Below, piece by piece: positions 1-8,745 of a stretch of 64,000 bases of DNA (position 1 is its first letter; each line of letters starts with the position of its first letter). The notes under the pieces are model-generated. The model was not told the origin of the DNA. It searched no databases and saw only the letters and a list, made by a program, of their open reading frames with translations. The translations under genes were made by a program, and so were the position numbers. The stretch is from Geminicoccaceae bacterium (GTDB lineage: Bacteria; Pseudomonadota; Alphaproteobacteria; Geminicoccales; Geminicoccaceae). The stretch covers positions 1,613,501 to 1,677,500 of the forward strand of contig JACKIM010000001.1 in the NCBI GenBank assembly GCA_020638465.1, in the 5' to 3' direction.

Positions 1-225
1 GAAGCGGCTTGCCGCACGAGTATGGGTAGCGCCGCCTTTGCGCGCGTCTGGTAGAGTTTGTCGCCAAACATATCTTGGCTTTGCGATGCCGTCTCTGCCA
101 CTTATGTTCCCCCTATTGGGTTTAGGGCCTTTGCCAGACTGCAACGGCTCCTGAGGCTGGCAAAACTCATCGACTAAGCCTGTCGGTTTTCTCGCTCTTG
201 GATGATAATCTTGGTGTCGGCCAGC
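1..225. other. no gene recognised at left edge
   Basis: No convincing coding region was found in this stretch. It lies downstream of the leftmost minus-strand ORF. Around 132-165 there is a short inverted repeat (gccag and ctggc arms) that could fold, but it has no clear U-tract. Any gene to the left would start outside the window. Confidence 0.4.
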
Positions 226-633
226 TCATAGAACGCGGATAACCTCGTCTCCTGCTTCTTCGAAGCGGACCAACTCCCGGCGGCCATCCGGCCACTGCTT
301 GATTTGAAGCCCTTCGGGCGTGTCATCGTGGCCGTAGTAGATCGGAAAACCGGCTGCCAAATGCTCCCTTGCGGCGCTGTCATCGCCCTCAAGGGTTCCC
401 AGTAGGAGTTCGAGAATAATCCAGGCATTTGGATCTTCTTCACCCCTATGTTTTGCAAGGCGTGCGCGGGCCTTCTTCGCTACAGCAATGACGCTGGCGA
501 TGTACTCCGGGTCATAACCGCCATCTTCCATGGCGGTCTCAAGAAAGCGGGTAATGTCTTCCACGGACTTCAGATGATCGGCGCTCTCGTTGCCGGTCAG
601 TGGACGCTTCACAGTCTCAAGCTCCCTTCTCAT
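226..633 (-). CDS. antidote-like hypothetical protein
   Basis: This is a predicted protein of 135 residues. Its first half (SVEDITRFLETAMEDGGYDP, then a basic helix rich in KKARARLAK) resembles the N-terminal helices of HigA-type addiction-module antidotes. Its second half is different: it contains PIYYGHDDTPEGL and a GRRELVRFEEAGDE segment seen in uncharacterised small proteins. I chose the ATG at 633 because the residues before it overlap the next ORF upstream and look like random translation. The gene overlaps the stop of the 617-814 ORF, so the two are probably co-transcribed. No toxin is recognisable beside it. It is either an antidote-like regulator or an unrelated small protein. Confidence 0.5.
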   Translation of the reverse strand: MRRELETVKRPLTGNESADHLKSVEDITRFLETAMEDGGYDPEYIASVIAVAKKARARLAKHRGEEDPNAWIILELLLGTLEGDDSAAREHLAAGFPIYYGHDDTPEGLQIKQWPDGRRELVRFEEAGDEVIRVL

Positions 634-814
634 CTGGATCGCGCACCTTCGCGAGGCGCTCGCGGGCACGGGCGACATCGTGACGAGCGGATTCCAGTGC
701 CGCCGGGTCATTTTCTTCGGCCGCGGCGATGAGATATTCCTCAATTGCCACCTCGCTGGTCAGATAGTCCACTGGATCGAAGCGTCTTAGCTTTATGTCG
801 TCGTGGTCAATCAT
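617..814 (-). CDS. short HigA-type antidote-like protein
   Basis: This is a 65-residue ORF starting at MIDHDD. The stretch FDPVDYLTSEVAIEEYLIAA followed by an acidic EENDPAALE segment matches the opening of the addiction-module antidotes that pair with HigB-like toxins (normally about 100 residues with an HTH at the end). Here the protein stops right after the first helices, so the DNA-binding half is missing or was never present. It overlaps the downstream 226-633 ORF by 17 bp. Given the broken toxin next door, this may be a degraded antitoxin. Confidence 0.45.
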   Translation of the reverse strand: MIDHDDIKLRRFDPVDYLTSEVAIEEYLIAAAEENDPAALESARHDVARARERLAKVRDPDEKGA

Positions 815-954
815 ATGTGTCACTATATCTCGGGCCAGCGTTCGTTGGCGTCCCGCCGCGAAAGTCACTGACGGCAACCTTCTCGCGGGCTTTAACCAAA
901 ACGCGATACCCGAGACGGTCAAGACGATATTTGCTGTACACGCCGACGCCCTTC

Positions 955-1246
955 CTACTCATCGAACAGGTCCGAATGGGTGCCTGTTCGGGCGAGGTGA
1001 AGCTCGTCGCCCACTACCCTATAGATCAGCAGCCAACCTATAGATCAGCAGCCAATCAGGCCCAATGTGGGCGTCACGATAACCTGACCAATCCCCTTTC
1101 AGAGCATGGTCACGGTAGCGTTCCGGCAGCGTCGCGCCCTCGATTAGCAGCAGCAGGAGTGCCCGGAGCTTGCCCATGTCCTTGCCGCATTTCTCGGCAC
1201 GCTTCACATCGCGCTTGAAGGCCCCGGAGCGAACGGGTGTTAGCAC
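955..1246 (-). pseudogene. YafQ/RelE-type toxin, frameshifted
   Basis: From a GTG start at 1246 the reading gives LTPVRSGAFKRDVKRAEK, then a DHALKGDWSGYRDAHIGPDW core. This is typical of YafQ-family mRNA interferases, which cut mRNA at the ribosome. The frame ends early at 1019 with YRLAADL. The cause is visible: the 19-bp unit cctatagatcagcagccaa occurs twice in tandem (1018-1036 and 1037-1055). Removing one copy restores the frame, giving LLIYRVVGDELHLARTGTHS and then DLFDE before a TAG at 955-957, which is the normal YafQ ending. The terminal catalytic histidine region is therefore lost. An IS630 copy sits 10 bp upstream, where a DinJ-type antitoxin would be expected. Confidence 0.85.
1018..1055. 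repeat. 19-bp perfect tandem duplication
   Basis: Two identical 19-bp copies lie head to tail (1018-1036, 1037-1055) inside the YafQ-like toxin. Since 19 is not a multiple of three, the duplication shifts the reading frame by one base and causes the premature stop. This is typical of a replication-slippage mutation. Confidence 0.95.
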
Positions 1247-1255
1247 GTCAGACGC

Positions 1256-2344
1256 CTAGTGGATTGAATCCAACATTTGGAACCCTCGATTTCTTGCAGC
1301 GATGATTTCGTCCGGGTTTGCCCTCCAGATGAATGGCTTTGCTTCGGTTTGATTGTGCTCGCTGATGAAACGGGTGATGGCGTCCTCAAGTTCGGTGACG
1401 GAACGGAAGACACCGTGCTTGAGCCGGCGTCGCGTCAGCTTGGCAAAGAAACCCTCGACCGCGTTGAGCCAGGAGGCAGATGTCGGTGTGAAATGAAAGG
1501 TCCAGCTCCAGCGTTTGTGGCGCGCAAGCCACGACATGACTTCGGGGGTCTTATGCGATGAGACGTTGTCCAGAACCACATGAATTTCCTGCCCTTTGGG
1601 AACGCTCTTTTCGATCCCGGCAAGAAAGGCGATGAAGTCCTGATGCCGGTGGCGCTGCATGGTCTGGCCCGTGACCTCGCCGGTCAGCACGTTCAGGGCG
1701 GCAAACAGCGTGGTTGTGCCGTTGCGTTTATAGTCATGGGTCATGGTCTGCGCGCGACCCTTCTTCAGCGGCAGCCCGGGCTGGGTGCGGTCAAGCGCCT
1801 GAATTTGCGTCTTTTCATCGACCGCCAGCACAACCGCATGAGTGGGCGGGGCAACATAGAGGCCGACGACATCGTTCAGCTTCTTCGCGAATTCAGGGTC
1901 GCGCGACAGTTTGAACTGCCGCCAGCGATGCGGGCTGAGGCCATGTTCCTTCCAGATCATCCGCACCGTCGAGGCCGCCAGCCCCACCTTTGCCGCCATC
2001 GCGCGCAACGTCCAGTGCGTGGCCGCGTGAGGTGGCGGTTCCTGCGTCAGCTGGATCACCTCCGCCACCTTGCCGGCATCGGTTTTGGGCGTCCCCGGCG
2101 GGCGGGTCTTCTCACGCAGCAGACCATCAACGCCCTCGGCCTGAAACCGCGCCTGCCAGCGCCAGACGGTTTTCTTCGATGTGCCGCTGGCCGCGCAGAT
2201 CGCCGTCGTTCCCAGCCCGTCGGCACTCAGAAGAACGATCCGGCACCGCCAGACATGACGCTGCGGTGTCGAAGGATGAGACACGATCCCCTCAAGCCGT
2301 TTGCGGGCTTCGGGAGTAAGCTGAAGGAGGGGGTGTTTGCGCAT
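1256..2344 (-). CDS. IS630-family transposase
   Basis: The protein has 362 residues. It begins with a helix-turn-helix region (TTAICAASGTSKKTVWRWQ), followed by a winged-helix segment and a DDE integrase core. The three catalytic acids are visible: D in VLAVDEKTQ, D in HVVLDNVSSHK and E in WLNAVEGFF. The length is normal and no frameshift is seen, so the enzyme may be active. Its TAG stop is formed by the end of the inverted repeat together with the TA target duplication, so the last codons read directly into the element boundary. The start is the ATG at 2344. Confidence 0.92.
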   Translation of the reverse strand: MRKHPLLQLTPEARKRLEGIVSHPSTPQRHVWRCRIVLLSADGLGTTAICAASGTSKKTVWRWQARFQAEGVDGLLREKTRPPGTPKTDAGKVAEVIQLTQEPPPHAATHWTLRAMAAKVGLAASTVRMIWKEHGLSPHRWRQFKLSRDPEFAKKLNDVVGLYVAPPTHAVVLAVDEKTQIQALDRTQPGLPLKKGRAQTMTHDYKRNGTTTLFAALNVLTGEVTGQTMQRHRHQDFIAFLAGIEKSVPKGQEIHVVLDNVSSHKTPEVMSWLARHKRWSWTFHFTPTSASWLNAVEGFFAKLTRRRLKHGVFRSVTELEDAITRFISEHNQTEAKPFIWRANPDEIIAARNRGFQMLDSIH

Positions 2345-2391
2345 GACTACACATAGCCCAAAAGGAGGTAAATGTCTCGCTCAATCCACTA
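1257..2391 (-). mobile_element. complete IS630-family insertion sequence
   Basis: The element is bounded by TA dinucleotides at 1257-1258 and 2390-2391, as expected for IS630, which targets and duplicates TA. The ends are inverted repeats: gtggattga at 1259-1267 is matched exactly by the complement of 2381-2389. After five unmatched bases acattt is matched again (1273-1278 versus 2370-2375). One full-length transposase fills the interior. The target before insertion would read gacgcc-TA-gcagcg, about 10 bp upstream of the YafQ-like toxin start. Confidence 0.9.
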
Positions 2392-2437
2392 GCAGCGAAG
2401 TCCGCAAGCTGCGAGTGCCCTGCCGGGGGAAAAGCAA

Positions 2438-2464
2438 CGGGCGGGGATTGTCGCCTCCCGCCCG
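2438..2464 (-). terminator. rho-independent terminator of the phosphoesterase gene
   Basis: An 8-bp GC stem (cgggcggg 2438-2445 with cccgcccg 2457-2464) lies 32 bp past the stop of the minus-strand phosphoesterase. Read on the minus strand it is followed by ttgctttt. Confidence 0.6.
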
Positions 2465-2495
2465 CCAGTGCGGATCCAGGTCCGGAGCCGTCAGC

Positions 2496-3464
2496 CTATT
2501 TTACCAGTGCCGGGTTCATGATCGGCCGGAACCCGAATACTTCGGGCGAATCCGTGTCGACGTCGATCTGCACCCCGTGCATGTCGCTCTCTCCGAAGAC
2601 TTCGAGACCGATCAGGTTGGGTGCGGTATTCTTGAAGGGGCGGTCGATCCTGTAAATGTGGCTGTCGCCATAGACCAGCAGTACCGGCTTGCCGAATGCT
2701 GCCGCACGTTTCGCGAGTTTTTCGCCGAAATCCTTGAAACCGGAGTGCCGCAGGAAACCTTCCTTGCCGAACTCGTTGAAATCGAACTCGAACATGTCGG
2801 CCTGCATCGCGAGCACGACGGCCCGCGCATTCGTCGCGACGGCCTTGTCGAAGCTGTCCTCAAGCCAGGCGATGTTCGCTTCGTTGCGCCCGAAGAACTC
2901 GTTGACGGCAGCCGGGTCGCGAATTTCGAAGTTATTGTTCGATCCGACGACATGGGTCGTCATGATCATCACGCCCTTCATGTCGAAGCGGGCATTTTCC
3001 GGATAACCGGAGTACCTGTCGGCCATCACCACGGCCTGGCTCTCGACCTCGATGGGCTTCGCGCCGAGGCTGGTCGACGGATCGGCAAAATATGTCTGGC
3101 GAACGAAAGCCAGGCGTTCGAGAGGGTCCATGCTGCCTGCGGCCTTGCGATAGCAGTCGGTCCACTCGTTGTCGCCGGGCGTGTAGATCAGCGCGCTGCC
3201 GAAGCTGTTGAAAAAGCCCAGTTGCTCCGTCAGCCACTGGTCGCTGCATTCGCCCGAGCCCGACTTGGTGTCGCCGATATGGATCGTGAAGGCCGGCTCG
3301 CGCTTGTTGATCTCGGCAATGAGCGATTCGTATTTTGGGTAGACATCAGCCTTCTTGCCATAGGGCATGTCGCCGATGGCGACAAAGCTGAACGTTTCGG
3401 CGAAGGCCGGAGGGGCCATGCCGATGCATGCGGCGAGGCAGGCCGCTGTGACGATACGGGTCAT
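2496..3464 (-). CDS. secreted metallophosphoesterase
   Basis: The 322-residue protein starts MTRIVTAACLAACIGM and has a signal peptide cut near AFA-ET, so it should act in the periplasm or outside. Calcineurin-like phosphoesterase motifs follow in order: AIGDMPYG near the mature N-terminus, HIGDTKSG, then PGDNEW in place of the usual GNHE, and a late VYGDSHIYRID. These supply ligands for a two-metal site. I chose the ATG at 3464 because an aggaaa ribosome site precedes it and the signal peptide begins there. The ORF extends upstream without a plausible start. The substrate cannot be told. It stands alone on this strand with its own terminator. Confidence 0.85.
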   Translation of the reverse strand: MTRIVTAACLAACIGMAPPAFAETFSFVAIGDMPYGKKADVYPKYESLIAEINKREPAFTIHIGDTKSGSGECSDQWLTEQLGFFNSFGSALIYTPGDNEWTDCYRKAAGSMDPLERLAFVRQTYFADPSTSLGAKPIEVESQAVVMADRYSGYPENARFDMKGVMIMTTHVVGSNNNFEIRDPAAVNEFFGRNEANIAWLEDSFDKAVATNARAVVLAMQADMFEFDFNEFGKEGFLRHSGFKDFGEKLAKRAAAFGKPVLLVYGDSHIYRIDRPFKNTAPNLIGLEVFGESDMHGVQIDVDTDSPEVFGFRPIMNPALVK

Positions 3465-3594
3465 GATTGCGTTTCCTGACAGTTGACTGCACGGGGTAGC
3501 CCCTACAACGGGTCGATGACAACCGCATGATCTTCGATCTAGATTGCCGCTCGGACCCGCGCGACGCACAGCTTGTTCATCGAGGGAGGAGTGC

Positions 3595-4611
3595 ATGAAG
3601 CGTATCCGGCAATGGCGGTTGAAATCCCATCCGCAAGGCATGCCCGTACCCGATGACTGGGAGCTTTGCGAGGTGGAGGCGCCGGTGCTGCGGCCCGGAA
3701 CCGTTCGCGCGCGTGCGCTCCTGCATGATGTTGCGCCCTACATGCGCGGGCGGATCAGCGGCAGGGCAAATTATGCCGCGGGTGTGGCTCCGGGCGATGT
3801 CATGGTCGGCGGCGCGATCGCGGTGGTGGAGGAAAGCACGCTCGACGGGTTTCGTCCGGGTGATCTGATCGTCAGCGATTTCGGTTTCGGCTGGCAGGAA
3901 CAGGCCGTGCTGGCACCTGCTGACTTCCGCCGCGTGGACCTTGGGATAGGCCCCATCGAATGCTGGCTGGACGTGCTCGGGCTCAACGGCGTCACCGCCT
4001 ATTTCGGCCTGCTTCACCGGGGGGAGATGAAGGCCGGCGATCGTGTCGTGGTTTCGGCGGCTGCCGGATCGGTGGGGCAACTGGTCGGCCAGATCGCGGC
4101 CCTGGCCGGGGGTACTCCCGTCGCCCTGACCAGCACCGGGCGAAAGCTGGCGTTCTGTCGCGAGATCGGCTTTGCCGACGGTATCGCCTATCGTGAGGTG
4201 GGGAATGTCGCGGACGCCCTGAAGGAACTGTGCCCGAATGGCGTCGATGTCTTTTTCGATAACAGTGCCGGGCCGTTGCACGATGCGGTGATGAGGAATC
4301 TTGCCTTCGGGGCGAGGATCGTCATCTGTGGACAGGTCAGCCTGGCCGGGCGCTTCGAGGAACCCGACACGGGCGAACGGTTCCTGCGCCAGATCATGAT
4401 TGCCCGTGCAAATGTGTGTGGATTTCTCGCCATCGACTATGCCGACCGCTACGATGAGGCGCGACGGCGGCTGGGGCAATGGTTGTCCGAGGGCAGGATC
4501 CGCACTCGGTATGATATTGTCGACGGGTTTGAAAAGCTTCCCCAGGCGTTGATCGGCCTGTTTCACAGCGACAATGTCGGGAAACGTCTGGTCAGAACGG
4601 GTGATTTATGA
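3595..4611 (+). CDS. NADP-dependent oxidoreductase, CurA/MDR type
   Basis: This 338-residue medium-chain reductase lacks the zinc ligands of alcohol dehydrogenases. It resembles the CurA and leukotriene-B4 dehydrogenase group, which reduce activated carbon-carbon double bonds with NADPH. Visible features are the N-terminal substrate fold (RPGTVRARALLHDVAPYMRG), the nucleotide-binding loop VSAAAGSVGQLVGQIA, and a C-terminal GKRLVRTG. The ATG at 3595 is preceded by a strong gagggagga. Its last bases overlap the ATG of the DUF2237 gene (ATGA), so the two are translationally coupled. The physiological substrate is unknown. Confidence 0.85.
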   Translation: MKRIRQWRLKSHPQGMPVPDDWELCEVEAPVLRPGTVRARALLHDVAPYMRGRISGRANYAAGVAPGDVMVGGAIAVVEESTLDGFRPGDLIVSDFGFGWQEQAVLAPADFRRVDLGIGPIECWLDVLGLNGVTAYFGLLHRGEMKAGDRVVVSAAAGSVGQLVGQIAALAGGTPVALTSTGRKLAFCREIGFADGIAYREVGNVADALKELCPNGVDVFFDNSAGPLHDAVMRNLAFGARIVICGQVSLAGRFEEPDTGERFLRQIMIARANVCGFLAIDYADRYDEARRRLGQWLSEGRIRTRYDIVDGFEKLPQALIGLFHSDNVGKRLVRTGDL

Positions 4612-4979
4612 CTGAAGCAAGAAATGTGCTGGGTGAAGAACTCCGATCCTGTTCTGATCGTCCCCTGACGGGATTCTACCGCGACGGGTGCTGCAATACG
4701 GGGGAGGAAGATGTCGGCTCGCATACGGTCTGCGTCGTCATGACGACCGAATTCCTTGAATACAGCCGCTCGGTAGGCAATGACCTGTCGACACCGATGC
4801 CAGCCTTTGGCTTTCCCGGCCTGAAGGAAGGTGACAGGTGGTGCCTGTGCGCACCAAGGTGGCAACAGGCGTTGCAGGCCGGTTCCGCCCCGCGGGTCGT
4901 GCTCACCAGCACCCACGAGGGCGCGCTCGACCATTGCCAGCTCAAGGACCTGAAGGCGCATGCGATCGATCTGAGCTGA
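4608..4979 (+). CDS. DUF2237 family protein
   Basis: This is a 123-residue soluble protein with the hallmarks of DUF2237: LTGFYRDGCCNTGEEDVGSH, VCVVMTTEFLEYSRSVGNDL and GLKEGDRWCLCAPRW. The family's function is not known. Conserved cysteines (CCNTG and CLC) suggest metal or redox chemistry, but this is inference. It overlaps the upstream reductase by four bases and is probably expressed with it. Confidence 0.85.
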   Translation: MTEARNVLGEELRSCSDRPLTGFYRDGCCNTGEEDVGSHTVCVVMTTEFLEYSRSVGNDLSTPMPAFGFPGLKEGDRWCLCAPRWQQALQAGSAPRVVLTSTHEGALDHCQLKDLKAHAIDLS

Positions 4980-5014
4980 GTGCCGGGTGGCGCCCGAGGC
5001 GGATTTCCGATCCG

Positions 5015-5638
5015 TCAGATGTGAATGTCGAGGACGAGAAGCTGGCCCCTGATGCCGTTGTCGAGAATGGTGCCAACGTCGGAACTTTCCGTGACATCAA
5101 CCAGTCCGAGACGCTTCAGATCCTCGATCTTTGCCTCGTAGCCATCGGCGGCATACGCCTCGCCGTTGCACAGGATCAGCGCCTTGCCGCCGGGACGCAC
5201 GACGCGGACAACCTCGTCGAGCCCGTCGGGGCCGACATGCCGGTGGGTGAAGGTTCCAGCACTCACGGCGACATCGTAGCGATTCTCGTTGATCGGGATT
5301 CGTTCCAGAAGGTTGCCGCGCACCAGTCTCGTGTAGCAGTCCTTGGCGGCGGCCTGGTCGAGCATCTCCTGAACGAGGTCGACACCATCGACATGCCGAA
5401 AGCCGCGGCGGCCGAGATGGTACCCGACGAGACCCGTTCCGCAGCCGACATCGACGATCCAGCTCGTCTTGTCGCCGATCCGCTCGTCGACCAGCGATGC
5501 CAGCATCTCCGGTGCGCGGTAGCCATGGTCCTCGACCATTTCCACATCGTAGTCGGCAGCCCATGCCCCGTAGAGTTCGCGGGCGTCGTCCGGTCCTTCC
5601 AGATCGTAGGCTTTTCCATACAGCTGCTTGCGCGACAT
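5015..5638 (-). CDS. class I SAM-dependent methyltransferase
   Basis: The protein has 207 residues. Motif I is VDVGCGTGLVGYHLGRRG, the acidic end of beta-2 is VDGVDLVQEML, and a later VRPGGKALIL forms motif III. The N-terminal YDLEGPDDARELYGAWAADY is typical of small Methyltransf_25-like enzymes. The substrate is not evident. The ATG at 5638 overlaps the stop of the cation transporter (ATGA), so the gene is second in a two-gene minus-strand operon. Confidence 0.83.
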   Translation of the reverse strand: MSRKQLYGKAYDLEGPDDARELYGAWAADYDVEMVEDHGYRAPEMLASLVDERIGDKTSWIVDVGCGTGLVGYHLGRRGFRHVDGVDLVQEMLDQAAAKDCYTRLVRGNLLERIPINENRYDVAVSAGTFTHRHVGPDGLDEVVRVVRPGGKALILCNGEAYAADGYEAKIEDLKRLGLVDVTESSDVGTILDNGIRGQLLVLDIHI

Positions 5639-6555
5639 CACACTCCCTCCCTCGTGCGGCCGGCTATGACATGGTCGAGTCTCGCATCCTCGATGCCCGC
5701 CGGCTCCTGGTGTATGATCACTTCGGCATCGGGAAAGGCGCGGAACAGCTCGCTCTCCAGTGCATCGGTGACCTTGTGGGCCTCGTTGACCGTCATTTCG
5801 CCATCGAGTTCGATGTGCATCTCGATGAACTGGGTCGATCCGGCCTCGCGGGTCCTCAGGTCGTGCAGGTCCTCGACTGCCGGATGGTGGCTGATGATTC
5901 TCTTGATGGCTTCCCGCTTGTCGCCGGACAATTCATGATCCATCAGCACATCGACGGCGCCGCGGCCTATGGCTACCGCATGATAGAGCAGGTAGCTGGC
6001 GATCAGCAGGGCCGTGATCGGATCGACCCATGTCCAGCCCAGCGTCGACGATCCCCAGATCGATACGAGTACGGCAACGTTGGTCATCAGGTCGGCGCTG
6101 TAGTGCAGGCTGTCTGCCGCGATGGCCTTGGAGCCCGTCCTGCGGATCACATGACGCTGAAAGGCGACGAGAACGAAGGTCAGGACGATGGCCACCGCCA
6201 TCACCGAATAGCCGATGGTCGATGCCCGCATGGCAACGGGTTCGATGAAGCGCTGGACGGCTTCGATCAGCACGAACAGTGCTGTACCGGAAACGAGTGC
6301 GGCCTGCGCCAGTGCGGAGAGACTCTCCGCCTTGCCGTGGCCGAACCGGTGGGTGCGATCGGGCGGCTGCTGGCTGACCCGCACGGAAAACCAGGTGATG
6401 GCGGATGCCACGATGTCGGCGAGACTGTCGATCAGCGAGGTCAGAATGGCGAGCGAACCTGTCGCGATCGCCGCAGCAAGCTTGAGAAGGGTGAGGAACA
6501 GGGCCAGTCCCAGGCTGGCTTTCGCAGCGATCCGTCTCAGGGCATTTCCGTCCAT
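5638..6555 (-). CDS. cation diffusion facilitator (FieF-like)
   Basis: This 305-residue inner-membrane protein has about six membrane segments and a cytoplasmic C-terminal domain. CDF metal-site signatures are visible: SLIDSLADIVAS in TM2, HRFGHGKAESLSAL after TM3, and HYSADLMTNVAVLV in TM5. The C-terminal part (DLRTREAGSTQFIEMHIELD) is the dimerisation domain. It should export Fe(II), Zn(II) or a similar divalent metal using the proton gradient; which metal cannot be read safely. The ATG at 6555 is preceded by gggag. Confidence 0.88.
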   Translation of the reverse strand: MDGNALRRIAAKASLGLALFLTLLKLAAAIATGSLAILTSLIDSLADIVASAITWFSVRVSQQPPDRTHRFGHGKAESLSALAQAALVSGTALFVLIEAVQRFIEPVAMRASTIGYSVMAVAIVLTFVLVAFQRHVIRRTGSKAIAADSLHYSADLMTNVAVLVSIWGSSTLGWTWVDPITALLIASYLLYHAVAIGRGAVDVLMDHELSGDKREAIKRIISHHPAVEDLHDLRTREAGSTQFIEMHIELDGEMTVNEAHKVTDALESELFRAFPDAEVIIHQEPAGIEDARLDHVIAGRTREGV

Positions 6556-6680
6556 CACGACTCCCGAAGCTCGTTTGGGCCTGCGATCTACGGCAGAAAT
6601 GGCGACAGCGCAAATCTTGACAGAACGGCCCATGGTGTTGAAGCAGTCCCAACCCGCCGACGCCAGTTCAGAGGATCGAC

Positions 6681-8729
6681 ATGCTTGCTCCCGTTGCCGT
6701 GAAGAAACCCGTGGTCATCGAACGCCATGGTTTTCGCTGGAGCGACGATTACGCATGGCTGCGCGATCCCCGCTATCCCGAGGTCGCCGACAACGAGATC
6801 CTCGACTATCTGAAGGCCGAAAATGCCTGGTTCCAGAATGCCATGGCGCCGCACCGGCACTTTGTCGAAGATCTTCATCGGGAGTTGAAGGGGCGGATCA
6901 AGGACGACGATTCGTCGGTACCGGTGCCACATGGACCTTTTTCCTATGGCTGGCGCTTCAGGCCGGGTGCCCAGTATCGCACATGGTTCCGGACCCCGAG
7001 GGAAGGCGGTGACGAGGAGGTGATGGTCGACGAGGTGTCACTGGCTGCGGGCAAGGATTATTTCAACCTGCGGAGCATCGCCGTCAGTCCCGATCATCGG
7101 CTGGTGGCCTATTCCACGGATGACGATGGTTCCGAACGTTATGTCGTTCACTTCCGCAATCTGGAGACGGACGAGGAAAGTCTCGATCATGTGCACAACA
7201 CGTCGGGTGGAGTCCTCTGGTCGGCCGATGGTACTGTCCTTTTCTATGTGGAGTTGAACGACAACCTGCGACCGTTCCGGGTCAGGGCCCATCGCCTCGG
7301 AGAGGACGAACTTGAGGACCGGATCGTCTTCGAGGAGGGCGATCCCGCCTATTTCGTAAGTCTGTCACGCACCTCCGATCGCCGCTGGATCATCATCTAC
7401 AGTGGCACCCATGTGACCCGGGAAGCCCTCCTGATCGATGCGAATGTCCCCCTGTCGGCACCTCGCACGATATCCCCCCGGCGTGATGGCCACCGGTATG
7501 ATGTCGACCACGCCCATGGCCGGTTCTGGATCCTGACCAACGACCGGCACCGGAACTTCCGTCTTGTCAGCGCTCCCGTCGACGATCCTTGCGAGGCGGC
7601 GTGGCGCGAGGAGATCGCCGGGTCGGATCATCACTATCTGCTCGATGCATCCTGCTTCGCCGGTTTCCTCGTCATCAGCGAGCGCGTGGACGGTCTCTCC
7701 AACATCCGCATCCGCAGCTATGACGGCAGCAGCGAACACAGCGTCGATTTTGGCGAGGAGGTGTACACGGCGGTTCTCGGCGACAATCGCGAGTTCGAGA
7801 CGGAAAGCATCCGCATGGCGTTCAGTTCGATGATCACGCCCGGTACCGTCTACGATTACTGTATCGACCGTCGCGAGCTTGACATTCGCAAGGTGCAGGA
7901 GATCCCTTCAGGCTACGATCCCTCACTCTATGAAAGTCACCGCATCTGGGCGAAATCGCCCGATGGCACGGACGTTCCGATCTCCATCGTCCACCGTCGC
8001 GACTTCGAGAAGAACGGCAAGGGGCGGGCATATCTCTACGGCTATGGCTCCTACGGCATGAGCTCCGATCCGAACTTCAACCCCAATCGCCTGAGCCTTC
8101 TCGATCGCGGTTTCGCCTGTGCGATCGCTCACGTTCGCGGTGGCAGTGAACTGGGCTACGGCTGGTACGAAGACGGCAAGCTGGCGAGAAAGCCTAATAC
8201 GTTCGTCGACTTTATTGCATGTGCGGAGAAGCTGATCGGGGACGGCTATGTCGCGCCGGGGCAGATAACCATCGCGGGGGGGAGCGCCGGCGGCATGTTG
8301 ATGGGCGCCGTGGCCAACATGCGACCTGAATTGTGGGGTGCTGTCGTGGCCCAGGTACCGTTTGTCGATGTGCTCAACACCATGCTCGACGAGTCCCTGC
8401 CGCTGACGCCCATCGAGTGGCCGGAATGGGGCAATCCTGTCACCAGTCGGGAGGATTTCGAACTTATCCGGAGCTATTCGCCGTATGACAACGTCACGGC
8501 CCAGGACTATCCGCCGATCCTGATCACCGCCGGCATCAGCGATCCCCGCGTCACCTATTGGGAACCGGCCAAGTGGGTTGCCGCCTTGCGGTCCAGCCGG
8601 ACCAATGACAATCCGCTTTTCTTCAAGATCAACATGGGCGCGGGACATTTCGGTGCGTCCGGCCGCTTCGACGCGCTGAAGGAGCTTGCGGAGATCTACA
8701 CCTTCGTCTTGAAATGCAGCGATTTGTGA
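6681..8729 (+). CDS. ptrB: oligopeptidase B, S9A serine peptidase
   Basis: The 682-residue protein matches the prolyl-oligopeptidase fold: an N-terminal beta-propeller (about residues 60-390) and a C-terminal alpha/beta-hydrolase domain. The catalytic serine is in GGSAGG (about residue 535), the aspartate in GISDPRVTYWEP and the histidine in GAGHFG. The DPRVTYWEP segment is typical of oligopeptidase B, which cuts small peptides after Arg or Lys in the cytoplasm. No signal peptide is seen. The next gene follows after 16 bp, so the two may be co-transcribed. Confidence 0.9.
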   Translation: MLAPVAVKKPVVIERHGFRWSDDYAWLRDPRYPEVADNEILDYLKAENAWFQNAMAPHRHFVEDLHRELKGRIKDDDSSVPVPHGPFSYGWRFRPGAQYRTWFRTPREGGDEEVMVDEVSLAAGKDYFNLRSIAVSPDHRLVAYSTDDDGSERYVVHFRNLETDEESLDHVHNTSGGVLWSADGTVLFYVELNDNLRPFRVRAHRLGEDELEDRIVFEEGDPAYFVSLSRTSDRRWIIIYSGTHVTREALLIDANVPLSAPRTISPRRDGHRYDVDHAHGRFWILTNDRHRNFRLVSAPVDDPCEAAWREEIAGSDHHYLLDASCFAGFLVISERVDGLSNIRIRSYDGSSEHSVDFGEEVYTAVLGDNREFETESIRMAFSSMITPGTVYDYCIDRRELDIRKVQEIPSGYDPSLYESHRIWAKSPDGTDVPISIVHRRDFEKNGKGRAYLYGYGSYGMSSDPNFNPNRLSLLDRGFACAIAHVRGGSELGYGWYEDGKLARKPNTFVDFIACAEKLIGDGYVAPGQITIAGGSAGGMLMGAVANMRPELWGAVVAQVPFVDVLNTMLDESLPLTPIEWPEWGNPVTSREDFELIRSYSPYDNVTAQDYPPILITAGISDPRVTYWEPAKWVAALRSSRTNDNPLFFKINMGAGHFGASGRFDALKELAEIYTFVLKCSDL

Positions 8730-8745
8730 GGGGAGGAATCATCAC

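Noticed and set aside
1580..2356. A 258-codon plus-strand frame inside the IS630 element
   Set aside because: It is antisense to the intact transposase, with no motifs of its own.
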